NCBI GenBank assembly: GCA_040391135.1
Contig: JBEBYL010000007.1
Coordinates: 62,001-126,000 of the forward strand
Reading direction: 5' to 3'
From: G025836975 sp040391135
GTDB taxonomy: Bacteria; Pseudomonadota; Gammaproteobacteria; Burkholderiales; Burkholderiaceae_B
DNA: 64,000 nucleotides
Positions 42,459 through 49,597 of the stretch are shown here, one piece after another. The stretch's first letter is position 1; each line of letters begins with the position of its first letter. The position numbers and the translations under genes are program-made. The notes under the pieces were generated by a model. The model had not been told where the DNA came from and did not search any database. It worked only from the letters and a program-made list of their open reading frames with translations.

Positions 42459-43628
42459 TTAGTGGGTGGCAGAAGGTTCACTATCGTAACCCGTTATGGT
42501 CAGGGAAAAGCCCGCCATGCTCGGCATTTTTCTTGGGCGTGCCAGAAGGCGCGCCTTTCCTACGTTGAGATCGCGCATGATTTGCGCACCGATACCGTAA
42601 GTGCGCAAGCCATAGCGGCTTTCGCGGTCGGAAACCGGCGCCTCGGGCGCCGATTCCTGGTTCCAGGCGTCGAACTGGCTGAACAGCAATTCCGAGTCGC
42701 CCTGGCAGTTCATCAGGATCAGCAGGCCGGACGGAGCTTTTGCAATCGCCTTGAGCGCATTGGGCACGCTCCAGCTATGCGCCGTGGCGCCTTCGAACAG
42801 GACATCGATGAGACTGGTCGGCTCGTGCACCCGCACCAGTGTTTCGGTCTCGGGAGTAATGGAGCCGTGCGCCAGGGCCAGATGCAAGGCGCCCGAGGCC
42901 AAGTCGCGATAAGCGACCGCCTGGAATTCGCCCCAGGCTGTCTGCACCTGCCGGCTGGCCAGGCGCTCGACCATGGATTCGTGTTCGCTGCGGTACTGGA
43001 TAAGGTCGGCGATCGTGCCGATTTTCAAGCCATGCTCTTGCGCGAAGACCTTCAGGTCGGGCAGGCGCGCCATGGTGCCATCGGGTTTCAGTATTTCGCA
43101 GATGACCGCGGCGGGCGTCAGGCCCGCCAGCGCCGTCAGATCGCAGCCCGCTTCGGTATGGCCGGCGCGCACCAGCACGCCGCCACGCACGGCCTGCACC
43201 GGGAAAATATGGCCTGGCTGGACCAGGTCGGCCGGCTTGGCGTCGCGCGCCACCGCCATCTGTATGGTGCGTGCGCGGTCCGCGGCGGAAATGCCGGTGT
43301 CCACCCCTTCGGCCGCCTCGATCGACATGGTGAAGTTCGTACCGAAACGGGTGCCATTGCGGCTTGCCATCAGGGGCAGGTCCAATTGGCGGCAGCGCTC
43401 TTCGGTCAGCGTCAGGCACACCAGGCCGCGCGCATGGGTGACCATGAAATTGATGGCCTCGGGGGTCACAAACTCAGCCGCCATGACCAGGTCGCCCTCG
43501 TTTTCGCGGTCTTCTTCATCGACCAGTATGACCAGCCTTCCGGCGCGCAACTCGGCGACAATCTCGGGGACAGGTGATATTTCGTAGGACTGGACCGGAT
43601 TCAAATCCGCATCGGAAAGCTTGCTCAT
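42459..43628 (-). CDS. ribBA: RibBA: DHBP synthase with degenerate GTP cyclohydrolase II half
   Basis: A 389-residue two-domain protein. The N-terminal half is 3,4-dihydroxy-2-butanone 4-phosphate synthase, with DEEDRENEGD at residues 37-46 and the GHTEAGCDL segment. The C-terminal half aligns with GTP cyclohydrolase II from VRVHEPTSLIDVLF on, but the zinc-binding CxxGDxxxSxxCxC pattern is absent. It probably makes only the dihydroxybutanone phosphate precursor. A separate RibA should be elsewhere. The same degenerate form is known in other beta-proteobacteria. No FMN riboswitch was seen upstream. Confidence 0.93.
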   Translation of the reverse strand: MSKLSDADLNPVQSYEISPVPEIVAELRAGRLVILVDEEDRENEGDLVMAAEFVTPEAINFMVTHARGLVCLTLTEERCRQLDLPLMASRNGTRFGTNFTMSIEAAEGVDTGISAADRARTIQMAVARDAKPADLVQPGHIFPVQAVRGGVLVRAGHTEAGCDLTALAGLTPAAVICEILKPDGTMARLPDLKVFAQEHGLKIGTIADLIQYRSEHESMVERLASRQVQTAWGEFQAVAYRDLASGALHLALAHGSITPETETLVRVHEPTSLIDVLFEGATAHSWSVPNALKAIAKAPSGLLILMNCQGDSELLFSQFDAWNQESAPEAPVSDRESRYGLRTYGIGAQIMRDLNVGKARLLARPRKMPSMAGFSLTITGYDSEPSATH

Positions 43629-43826
43629 AACTAATCGGCTCGGTAGAAAGTTGGCTCATTTTAACGCCTGAACGCGGCGCGGCACTGCATTGTCGCCCGA
43701 AGCGGCAGGCCGTGCTCGCGACCAGAGCGCGGGACGGCTGGAGCGGTGTCCGCCTCTGGGGCCAAAGCCGGGTAATATCGCCTTTAACGTATCAAGAGCC
43801 TGTTAACGCTAAAAGGCAATGCAATC

Positions 43827-44645
43827 ATGCTCGGAAACAGCAAAATCGCCGGCCCGCAAGACGGACGCCGCAGCATCCAATCCGTGGAAACCGGCTTTCC
43901 CCTGCTGGCGGCCCTGGTCGATGCGGGCCTACCCCTTACCCTGCGCGACCTGGCTTCACGCGCGGGGATGACGTCGGCCAAGGCGCATCCCTACCTGGTC
44001 AGCTTCACTCGCGTCGGCCTGGTCCAGCAAGACGCATCCACCGGGCAGTACGAACTGGGGCCCTTTGCCCTGCAAATGGGCCTGGTCAGCCTTCAGCGCC
44101 TGGACCCCGTGCGCGTCGCCCTGCCCCACGCCAATCAGTTGGCTGGAAAAATAGGCCATACCTTGGCCATTGCGGCGCTGGGTTCGCACGGCCCCACCAT
44201 GATACATATCTCGCAAGCCAGCTATCCCGTGCATGTCAATATGCGCAACGGCACCGTCATGTCGATGCTGCATACGGCCACCGGCCACGTGTTCGCCGCC
44301 TGGCTGCCCCCAAAGATCGCCCAGCATTACATCGAGCGCGAAATCGGCGACAAGGCGGTCGTGACCAGCATCAGTCCGCTGCTGCCCAGCCCCGATGCGC
44401 TGCAGGACCTGCTCGCCGATGTGCGGCGCGCGGGCATCGCCCGTGCGCTGGGCAATCCACTGCCCGGCATCGACGCCCTGTCGGTGCCGGTCTTCGATCA
44501 TTCCGGCAATATCTCCCTGGCTCTGACCAGCCTGGGGCCAAGCTCGCTGTTCGATGCCAGCGAGGACGGCCCCATCGCCCAGGCCCTGCGGCAATGCGCC
44601 GCGGATATCTCACGGCAACTGGGATACCGGCCGGCGCCGGACTGA
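43827..44645 (+). CDS. IclR family transcriptional regulator
   Basis: A 272-residue regulator. The N-terminal HTH shows RSIQSVETGFPLLAALVDAGLPLTLRDLASRAGMTSAKAHPYLVSFTRVGLV. The effector GAF-like domain spans about 95-265. It is divergent from ribBA but in a different pathway. IclR regulators often control aromatic or glyoxylate genes; no target gene of this kind is adjacent. Preceding 43629-43826 hold TTAACG repeats but no firm operator. Confidence 0.9.
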   Translation: MLGNSKIAGPQDGRRSIQSVETGFPLLAALVDAGLPLTLRDLASRAGMTSAKAHPYLVSFTRVGLVQQDASTGQYELGPFALQMGLVSLQRLDPVRVALPHANQLAGKIGHTLAIAALGSHGPTMIHISQASYPVHVNMRNGTVMSMLHTATGHVFAAWLPPKIAQHYIEREIGDKAVVTSISPLLPSPDALQDLLADVRRAGIARALGNPLPGIDALSVPVFDHSGNISLALTSLGPSSLFDASEDGPIAQALRQCAADISRQLGYRPAPD

Positions 44646-44665
44646 CGGCAGCGGCCGCCGTCAGT
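44641..44665 (+). terminator. hairpin at the end of the IclR gene
   Basis: A 9-bp perfect stem, ACTGACGGC (44641-44649) and GCCGTCAGT (44657-44665), with a 7-base loop. It includes the stop codon (44643-44645). No T-run follows. Confidence 0.55.
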
Positions 44666-44766
44666 ACTTGCCGCAGGACACGCAGCAGGCATCTTTTTGT
44701 CATATACCTGTCATCCAAATCGGCGTCAAAGCGGGTATCATGCGGCCAGATTACCTAGGGTGCCCA

Positions 44767-46320
44767 ATGCTTGAACGCGAACTCAAACTCCACGTGCCCG
44801 CCGCCAGCCGGGCAGGCCTGGAGGAAGAATTACAACAACGGGGCGCCGCCGAGCTTGTCTTGCATGCCTGCTATTTCGACACCGAAGACCGCGACCTGGC
44901 CAAGGCCGGAATAGCGCTGCGCTTGCGCCAGGAAGGCAAGCAATGGGTGCAGACCGTCAAGGCGCCCGGTCCGGACGAACTATCCCGCATCGAAACGAAC
45001 CACGAACGTCCCGGCCCCGAACTGGATTTATCGGTCTATCGCGACACGCCTTTGGAGCCCTTGCTGGCGCCATGGAGCAAGGCGCTGGTGCTGCGCTACG
45101 AAACGCAAATCAGCCGGCTGGCATTCCAGCACGACAGCGGCCAGGGCATCATCGAGCTTGCTTACGACCGGGGATGGATCAAGGCCGGCGGGCTGCAGCT
45201 TGCCGTGTACGAGCTGGAGCTTGAACAGATATCGGGCAACGCCGCCAATCTATTCAGGCTAGGCCGCGAATGGCTGGAAAAATACAGTTTGATCATCGAC
45301 TTTCGCAGCAAGGCGGAGCGCGGCGACGCCCTGGCCCAGGCGGCCTGGGCATTCCGCGATGCCATCCCGCGCAAAGGCCTGAAGCGGCTCCCCGAGCCGG
45401 TGCTGGCGCAGCTTCTGAAGGCACGGCGGGCAGAGCCCGTAACGCTGGAACCGTCGGCAAGCATCCGGCAAGCCTATCATCAATGCACCAACGACTGCCT
45501 GAACCAGATTATCCGCAATGCCGCCTTCCTGGCGGGCGTGGACAGCCCCGGCGCGGATCGGGATATGCGCGTCAGCTACGTGCATCAGTTGCGTGTGGGC
45601 ATGCGGCGCTTGCGCTCATGCTGGAAGCTCTTCGGCAAGTGGGTCCCGCTGGACGAGGCCTTGCCGCTGCACGAATTGCGCCGCTACTTTTCACTGCTGG
45701 GCCACACGCGCGACCAGGATATTGTTCATCTGACCATTGCGCCACGCCTGGAAAAAGCGGGCATGCCCGCTTTGTCCGAAACCGCCGCGGCGCATGATGC
45801 CGGCGTCCCCGATATGCGCGCATTGGCGGCCAGCCCCGAATTTCAGTCCTTCATGCTGAATCTGCTTGAGCGCCTGCTTGAACGCGGCGATGGCGATGCG
45901 GATGCCGATTCCGAGTCCGAGTCCGCTAGAACGCTAAGCAGGCAGCTTGCCAAACGGCTGAACAAATGGCTGACCCAGGCTTGCGATGCCGGTGAACATT
46001 TCCTTCAATTGCCCGGCGAAGCGCAACACGACTTGCGCAAAGATGTGAAGCGCTTGCGCTATGGCCTGGATTTCTCGTCCAGTCTGCTAAAGGGAAAACG
46101 GCTGCTTGCCGTCCGCAACGCCCTGGCGCGCGCTCAGGAAAAACTGGGCGAACTGAACGACCTGTACGTGGCCCAGGCTCACTACCAGGCCCTGGCGGCC
46201 TCGCAGCCCAATGCGCTGTTTGCGCTGGGCTGGCTGAAAGCCGCACAGGAACACAAGCAAGCCGAAGCCCAGGCCAGCTTCAAGCAATTGGGCAAGGCCG
46301 GCCGGCTGAAAACGCGCTAA
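44767..46320 (+). CDS. CYTH and CHAD domain protein (inorganic triphosphatase-like)
   Basis: A 517-residue protein with an N-terminal CYTH domain, starting with the ExExK signature at residues 3-7 (MLERELKLHVP), and a C-terminal CHAD helical domain from about residue 230 (YHQCTNDCLNQIIRN, then SYVHQLRVGMRRLRSCWKLF). Similar to E. coli YgiF, a tripolyphosphatase; CHAD domains bind polyphosphate. ATG 44767 is chosen because the CYTH motif starts there. The end overlaps the convergent ftsY by 4 bp. Confidence 0.9.
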   Translation: MLERELKLHVPAASRAGLEEELQQRGAAELVLHACYFDTEDRDLAKAGIALRLRQEGKQWVQTVKAPGPDELSRIETNHERPGPELDLSVYRDTPLEPLLAPWSKALVLRYETQISRLAFQHDSGQGIIELAYDRGWIKAGGLQLAVYELELEQISGNAANLFRLGREWLEKYSLIIDFRSKAERGDALAQAAWAFRDAIPRKGLKRLPEPVLAQLLKARRAEPVTLEPSASIRQAYHQCTNDCLNQIIRNAAFLAGVDSPGADRDMRVSYVHQLRVGMRRLRSCWKLFGKWVPLDEALPLHELRRYFSLLGHTRDQDIVHLTIAPRLEKAGMPALSETAAAHDAGVPDMRALAASPEFQSFMLNLLERLLERGDGDADADSESESARTLSRQLAKRLNKWLTQACDAGEHFLQLPGEAQHDLRKDVKRLRYGLDFSSSLLKGKRLLAVRNALARAQEKLGELNDLYVAQAHYQALAASQPNALFALGWLKAAQEHKQAEAQASFKQLGKAGRLKTR

Positions 46321-47579
46321 TCGCCCAGCAAGGCGGCTGCGAATTCGCGGGCCACAAAAGGCTGCAGGTCGTTAAGGCCTTCGCCCACCCCTATCCAATA
46401 CACCGGTACGGGCCGCACGCCCTGGCTTCCCGCCGCGACCGCGGCCAAGGTCCCACCCTTGGCCGTGCCGTCCAGCTTGGTGACGACCAGGCCGGTAAGG
46501 CCGATGGCGGCATCGAAGGCCCGTATCTGCGCAATGGCGTTCTGCCCGGTGTTGCCGTCGATGACCAGCAGCACTTCATGGGGCGCGGCGCCATCGGCCT
46601 TGCCGATGACCCGCTTGATCTTCTTGAGCTCTTCCATCAGGTGCAATTGCGTGGGCAAGCGGCCGGCGGTGTCCACCATGACGACACCCGCCTCGCGGGC
46701 ACGCCCCGCATTCACGGCGTCGAACGCGACCGCCGCCGGATCGCCGCCTTCCTGCGCAATCACTGTCACATTATTGCGCGCGCCCCATTCCATCAACTGC
46801 TCGCGCGCGGCCGCGCGGAACGTATCGCCCGCCGCCAGCAAGACCTTGGCGCCTTGCGCCTGGAAATGATTGGCCAGCTTGCCGATGGAGGTGGTCTTGC
46901 CCGCTCCGTTGACCCCGGCAATCATCACGATCAAGGGCTGGGCTTGTCCCAAGGGAAACTTCTTTTCCAGCGGCGCCAAATGGTCGGCCAATATGTCGCA
47001 CAGCGCCGCCTTGACCTGGGCGGCGTCATCCAGGCGCTCCTTGCGCACACGGACGCGCAGCGCGGCCAACAGCCTCTGAGTGGCCTCCATGCCCGCATCA
47101 GCCATGATCAGAGCCGTTTCCAGTTCTTCGAAAAGAGCTTCGTCGACCTTCACGTCGACAAAAAGGCCGCCAATGCTTTGCCCCGTGCGCGACAGGCCTT
47201 TTTTAAGGCGAGCCAGCCAGGATCCTTTCTCCGGCGCTGCCGCGGCAGGCGGTAAGGCGGCGGCAGGCGCGGAATCAGGCGCGGGTCCGGATGCGGGCGC
47301 GCTGACAACGGCGGGCTCTGGCGGCGATACGGTCGGAACGGGGCTGGCCGCGGCGGGTTCAGGATTCTGGCTGGCAGCATCGCGAGCCGGGCCCGCCGGC
47401 TCTTCTACGGGAGTGTCCGGCCAGGCCGGCGGCGCGTCGGGCGCCGGGAAGCCATGCGCCTGGTCGGCGTCCGGGATAGCATCGGGCCCGGTGGCGGCAT
47501 CCTGGCCGTCCTCCGGGACCGGAGCCTGCCCCATGCTTTCAGCCGGGACCGGCTTCTTTCTTTTAAAAATACTGAACAT
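46317..47579 (-). CDS. ftsY: signal recognition particle receptor FtsY
   Basis: A 420-residue SRP receptor GTPase. An acidic, Pro/Ala-rich A region (about 1-120) precedes the N and G domains. G motifs are GVNGAGKTTS near residue 223, DTAGRLPTQ, and TKLDGTAKGG. It docks ribosome-nascent chains at the membrane. It is divergent from rsmD with a 57-bp gap. Confidence 0.97.
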   Translation of the reverse strand: MFSIFKRKKPVPAESMGQAPVPEDGQDAATGPDAIPDADQAHGFPAPDAPPAWPDTPVEEPAGPARDAASQNPEPAAASPVPTVSPPEPAVVSAPASGPAPDSAPAAALPPAAAAPEKGSWLARLKKGLSRTGQSIGGLFVDVKVDEALFEELETALIMADAGMEATQRLLAALRVRVRKERLDDAAQVKAALCDILADHLAPLEKKFPLGQAQPLIVMIAGVNGAGKTTSIGKLANHFQAQGAKVLLAAGDTFRAAAREQLMEWGARNNVTVIAQEGGDPAAVAFDAVNAGRAREAGVVMVDTAGRLPTQLHLMEELKKIKRVIGKADGAAPHEVLLVIDGNTGQNAIAQIRAFDAAIGLTGLVVTKLDGTAKGGTLAAVAAGSQGVRPVPVYWIGVGEGLNDLQPFVAREFAAALLGD

Positions 47580-47636
47580 ACGTTTTACACTACCCGAATA
47601 GTTTTAATTCAAAACCCCGACGATCCCTGACCGCGC

Positions 47637-48227
47637 ATGAAGAAGCATGTAGTACGTATTGTAGGCGGTGATTACCGCAAGACGCCCATTCCCGTGGTGG
47701 ATGCCGCCGGCCTGCGCCCGACGCCCGATCGCGTGCGGGAAACACTGTTCAATTGGCTGCACCATTTCTGGGGCGGCGAATATACCGACAAGCGAATCCT
47801 GGATTTGTTCGCGGGAACGGGCGCCCTGGGTTTCGAGGCGGCATCGCGCGGGGCGGGACATGTGCAAATGGTGGAGACCAACCCGGCCGCGATCGCCGCA
47901 TTGCGGGCTCTCAGGACGCGCCTGAAGGCGGAAAACGTACGCATCCACGCGGGCGATGCCCTGGCCGTCCTGGACCGCCTGGATAGCGCCGCCTTCGACC
48001 TGATCATGCTGGACCCGCCCTTTGGGCAAGGATGGCTGGATCGACTCTGGGCGCGGCTTCCGGCGGTTCTCAGGCCCGACGGCTTGCTGTATATTGAGTC
48101 CGAAGCCGCATTGGAACCGCCTGACGGCTTCCAGCTTCTGCGCCAGTCGCGGGCGGGCCATGTACATTTCCACCTGCTTCGATTTGCTGCAATGCAAAAA
48201 ACAGACAATAATCCCGCAATAAGTTGA
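47637..48227 (+). CDS. rsmD: 16S rRNA (guanine966-N2)-methyltransferase
   Basis: A 196-residue SAM-dependent methyltransferase. Motif I is DLFAGTGALG at residues 56-65 and the catalytic DPPF is at 126-129. The N-terminus RIVGGDYRKTPIPV is typical of RsmD. It modifies G966 of 16S rRNA. It precedes coaD, the common beta- and gamma-proteobacterial order. Confidence 0.95.
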   Translation: MKKHVVRIVGGDYRKTPIPVVDAAGLRPTPDRVRETLFNWLHHFWGGEYTDKRILDLFAGTGALGFEAASRGAGHVQMVETNPAAIAALRALRTRLKAENVRIHAGDALAVLDRLDSAAFDLIMLDPPFGQGWLDRLWARLPAVLRPDGLLYIESEAALEPPDGFQLLRQSRAGHVHFHLLRFAAMQKTDNNPAIS

Positions 48228-48311
48228 AAAATAGATCCGATTCAATCGGCCGGATGCCTGAATTCGGCCTTGCCATTCCGGCGCATATCTCTTTCAAAAT
48301 TCGGAATTTGC

Positions 48312-48821
48312 ATGATTACTGCAGTCTATCCCGGAACGTTCGACCCCCTGACCCGCGGTCACGAAGACCTGGTGCGTCGCGCTGCCGGCCTGTTTGACCA
48401 CGTCGTCGTGGGCGTGGCCCACAGCCAGGCCAAAAAACCGTTCTTTTCGGTGAAGGAAAGGGTCGAAATCGCCCAAGAGGTGCTGGGCCATTACCCCAAC
48501 GTCGAAGTCAAGAGCTTTGCGGGCCTGCTTAAAGATTTCGTGCGCGAGCAGAATGGCCGCGTGATCGTCCGGGGCCTGCGCGCCGTCTCCGATTTCGAAT
48601 ATGAATTCCAGATGGCGGGCATGAATCGCCATCTGCTGCCCGAAGTCGAAACCTTGTTCATGACGCCGTCCGATCAGTATCAGTTCATTTCCGGCACCAT
48701 CGTCCGCGAGATCGCCATCCTGGGCGGCGACGTCAGTAAATTCGTCTTCCCTTCGGTCGAGCGCTGGCTGCACAGCAAAGCCAAGGCGCGCCGCGAAGAG
48801 CAAGAACAAGAACAGGAATAA
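48312..48821 (+). CDS. coaD: phosphopantetheine adenylyltransferase
   Basis: A 169-residue nucleotidyltransferase. The family signature TFDPLTRGHEDLV with the GH catalytic pair is at residues 9-21, and the ISGTIVREIA element is near 134. It makes dephospho-CoA. The start is ATG 48312, beginning MITAVYPGTFDP. A Glu-rich C-terminal tail (EEQEQEQE) is a small oddity. Confidence 0.96.
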   Translation: MITAVYPGTFDPLTRGHEDLVRRAAGLFDHVVVGVAHSQAKKPFFSVKERVEIAQEVLGHYPNVEVKSFAGLLKDFVREQNGRVIVRGLRAVSDFEYEFQMAGMNRHLLPEVETLFMTPSDQYQFISGTIVREIAILGGDVSKFVFPSVERWLHSKAKARREEQEQEQE

Positions 48822-48931
48822 GGCGGCAGGGGTAATCGCCTGCCGCCGGGCGAACTGCCTTACACTGAGAAAGGCCCGGCCCTTGCAGGGCGGCCTGTCT
48901 CTATGTCAGTTTGTATTTGCAGGAAATAATC

Positions 48932-49183
48932 ATGGCGCTGCGCATTACCGACGAATGCATCAATTGCGATGTTTGCGAACCGCAATGCCCCAATAACGCA
49001 ATTTCGATGGGCGTGGAAATCTACGAGATCGAACCTTCGCGATGTACCGAATGCGTGGGGCATTTCGACGAGCCCCAATGCCAGGTCGTATGCCCCGTCG
49101 AATGCATCGTGTTCGACCTGGACTACCCCGAGGATCACGATACGCTGCTGGCCAAATACCGACAGCTTACCGCCACCACCTAG
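48932..49183 (+). CDS. YfhL family 4Fe-4S dicluster ferredoxin
   Basis: An 83-residue ferredoxin with two [4Fe-4S] sites. Site one uses Cys9, Cys12, Cys15 and Cys58; site two uses Cys38, Cys41, Cys50, Cys54 and Cys19, with the long Cx8C spacing of Allochromatium-type ferredoxins. SD AGGAAA precedes ATG 48932. It is cotranscribed with coaD in most relatives. Electron partner unknown. Confidence 0.95.
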   Translation: MALRITDECINCDVCEPQCPNNAISMGVEIYEIEPSRCTECVGHFDEPQCQVVCPVECIVFDLDYPEDHDTLLAKYRQLTATT

Positions 49184-49207
49184 CTATAGGGCGGCCTGCC
49201 CGGGCGA

Positions 49208-49597
49208 TCAAAGCTCGGGCCAAAGCACCCGTCCCGCATCCGGGTGTACCTTTACCAAGCGGCAGGGTTGGCCCAGGAACTTGGAAAACCAGGCGGCGGC
49301 AAGCTCGCCCTCGTCGACGACGTCGATGCGTTGGCTTCCTATGCCGGCCTGCCGCCTTACGCTATCGTCATCCTCGATGACATCCAGGGGGATATCCAGC
49401 CGCAGCATGCCGGGCGCCTTCATGACCAGGTAGCCCAGGCTGACATCCACCTTGATGTCGGCCAATTTTTCGCAATGGCTGGGCGTCAGCCACGCGCCGG
49501 CCTCGTCAACAACCAGCCAGCACTTGTTGTAAGGCGCCGCATCGGGGTTGCCCAGTCCGCCGCAGCCGGCAATGGGAAAATAAAGCGGTGTCGTCAT
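49208..49597 (-). CDS. MOSC N-terminal beta-barrel domain protein without MOSC domain
   Basis: A 129-residue protein matching only the N-terminal barrel (MOSC_N) of the family of molybdenum-cofactor sulfurase-like proteins: MTTPLYFPIAGCGGLG, NKCWLVVDEAGAWLT and a final CRLVKVHPDAGRVLWPEL. The catalytic MOSC domain with its conserved Cys, expected after about residue 120, is absent, and only 24 bp separate it from the ferredoxin gene. Either a stand-alone domain or a truncated gene. Its ATG overlaps the AsmA stop by 4 bp, so it is in that operon. Confidence 0.75.
   Translation of the reverse strand: MTTPLYFPIAGCGGLGNPDAAPYNKCWLVVDEAGAWLTPSHCEKLADIKVDVSLGYLVMKAPGMLRLDIPLDVIEDDDSVRRQAGIGSQRIDVVDEGELAAAWFSKFLGQPCRLVKVHPDAGRVLWPEL

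Noticed and set aside
42459..43628. Fully bifunctional RibBA
   Set aside because: The zinc cysteines of GTP cyclohydrolase II are missing, so only the DHBP synthase half is supported.
43629..43826. FMN riboswitch upstream of ribBA
   Set aside because: I looked for the conserved AGGG- and GGGGC-type loops on the minus strand and did not find them. A covariance search would settle it.
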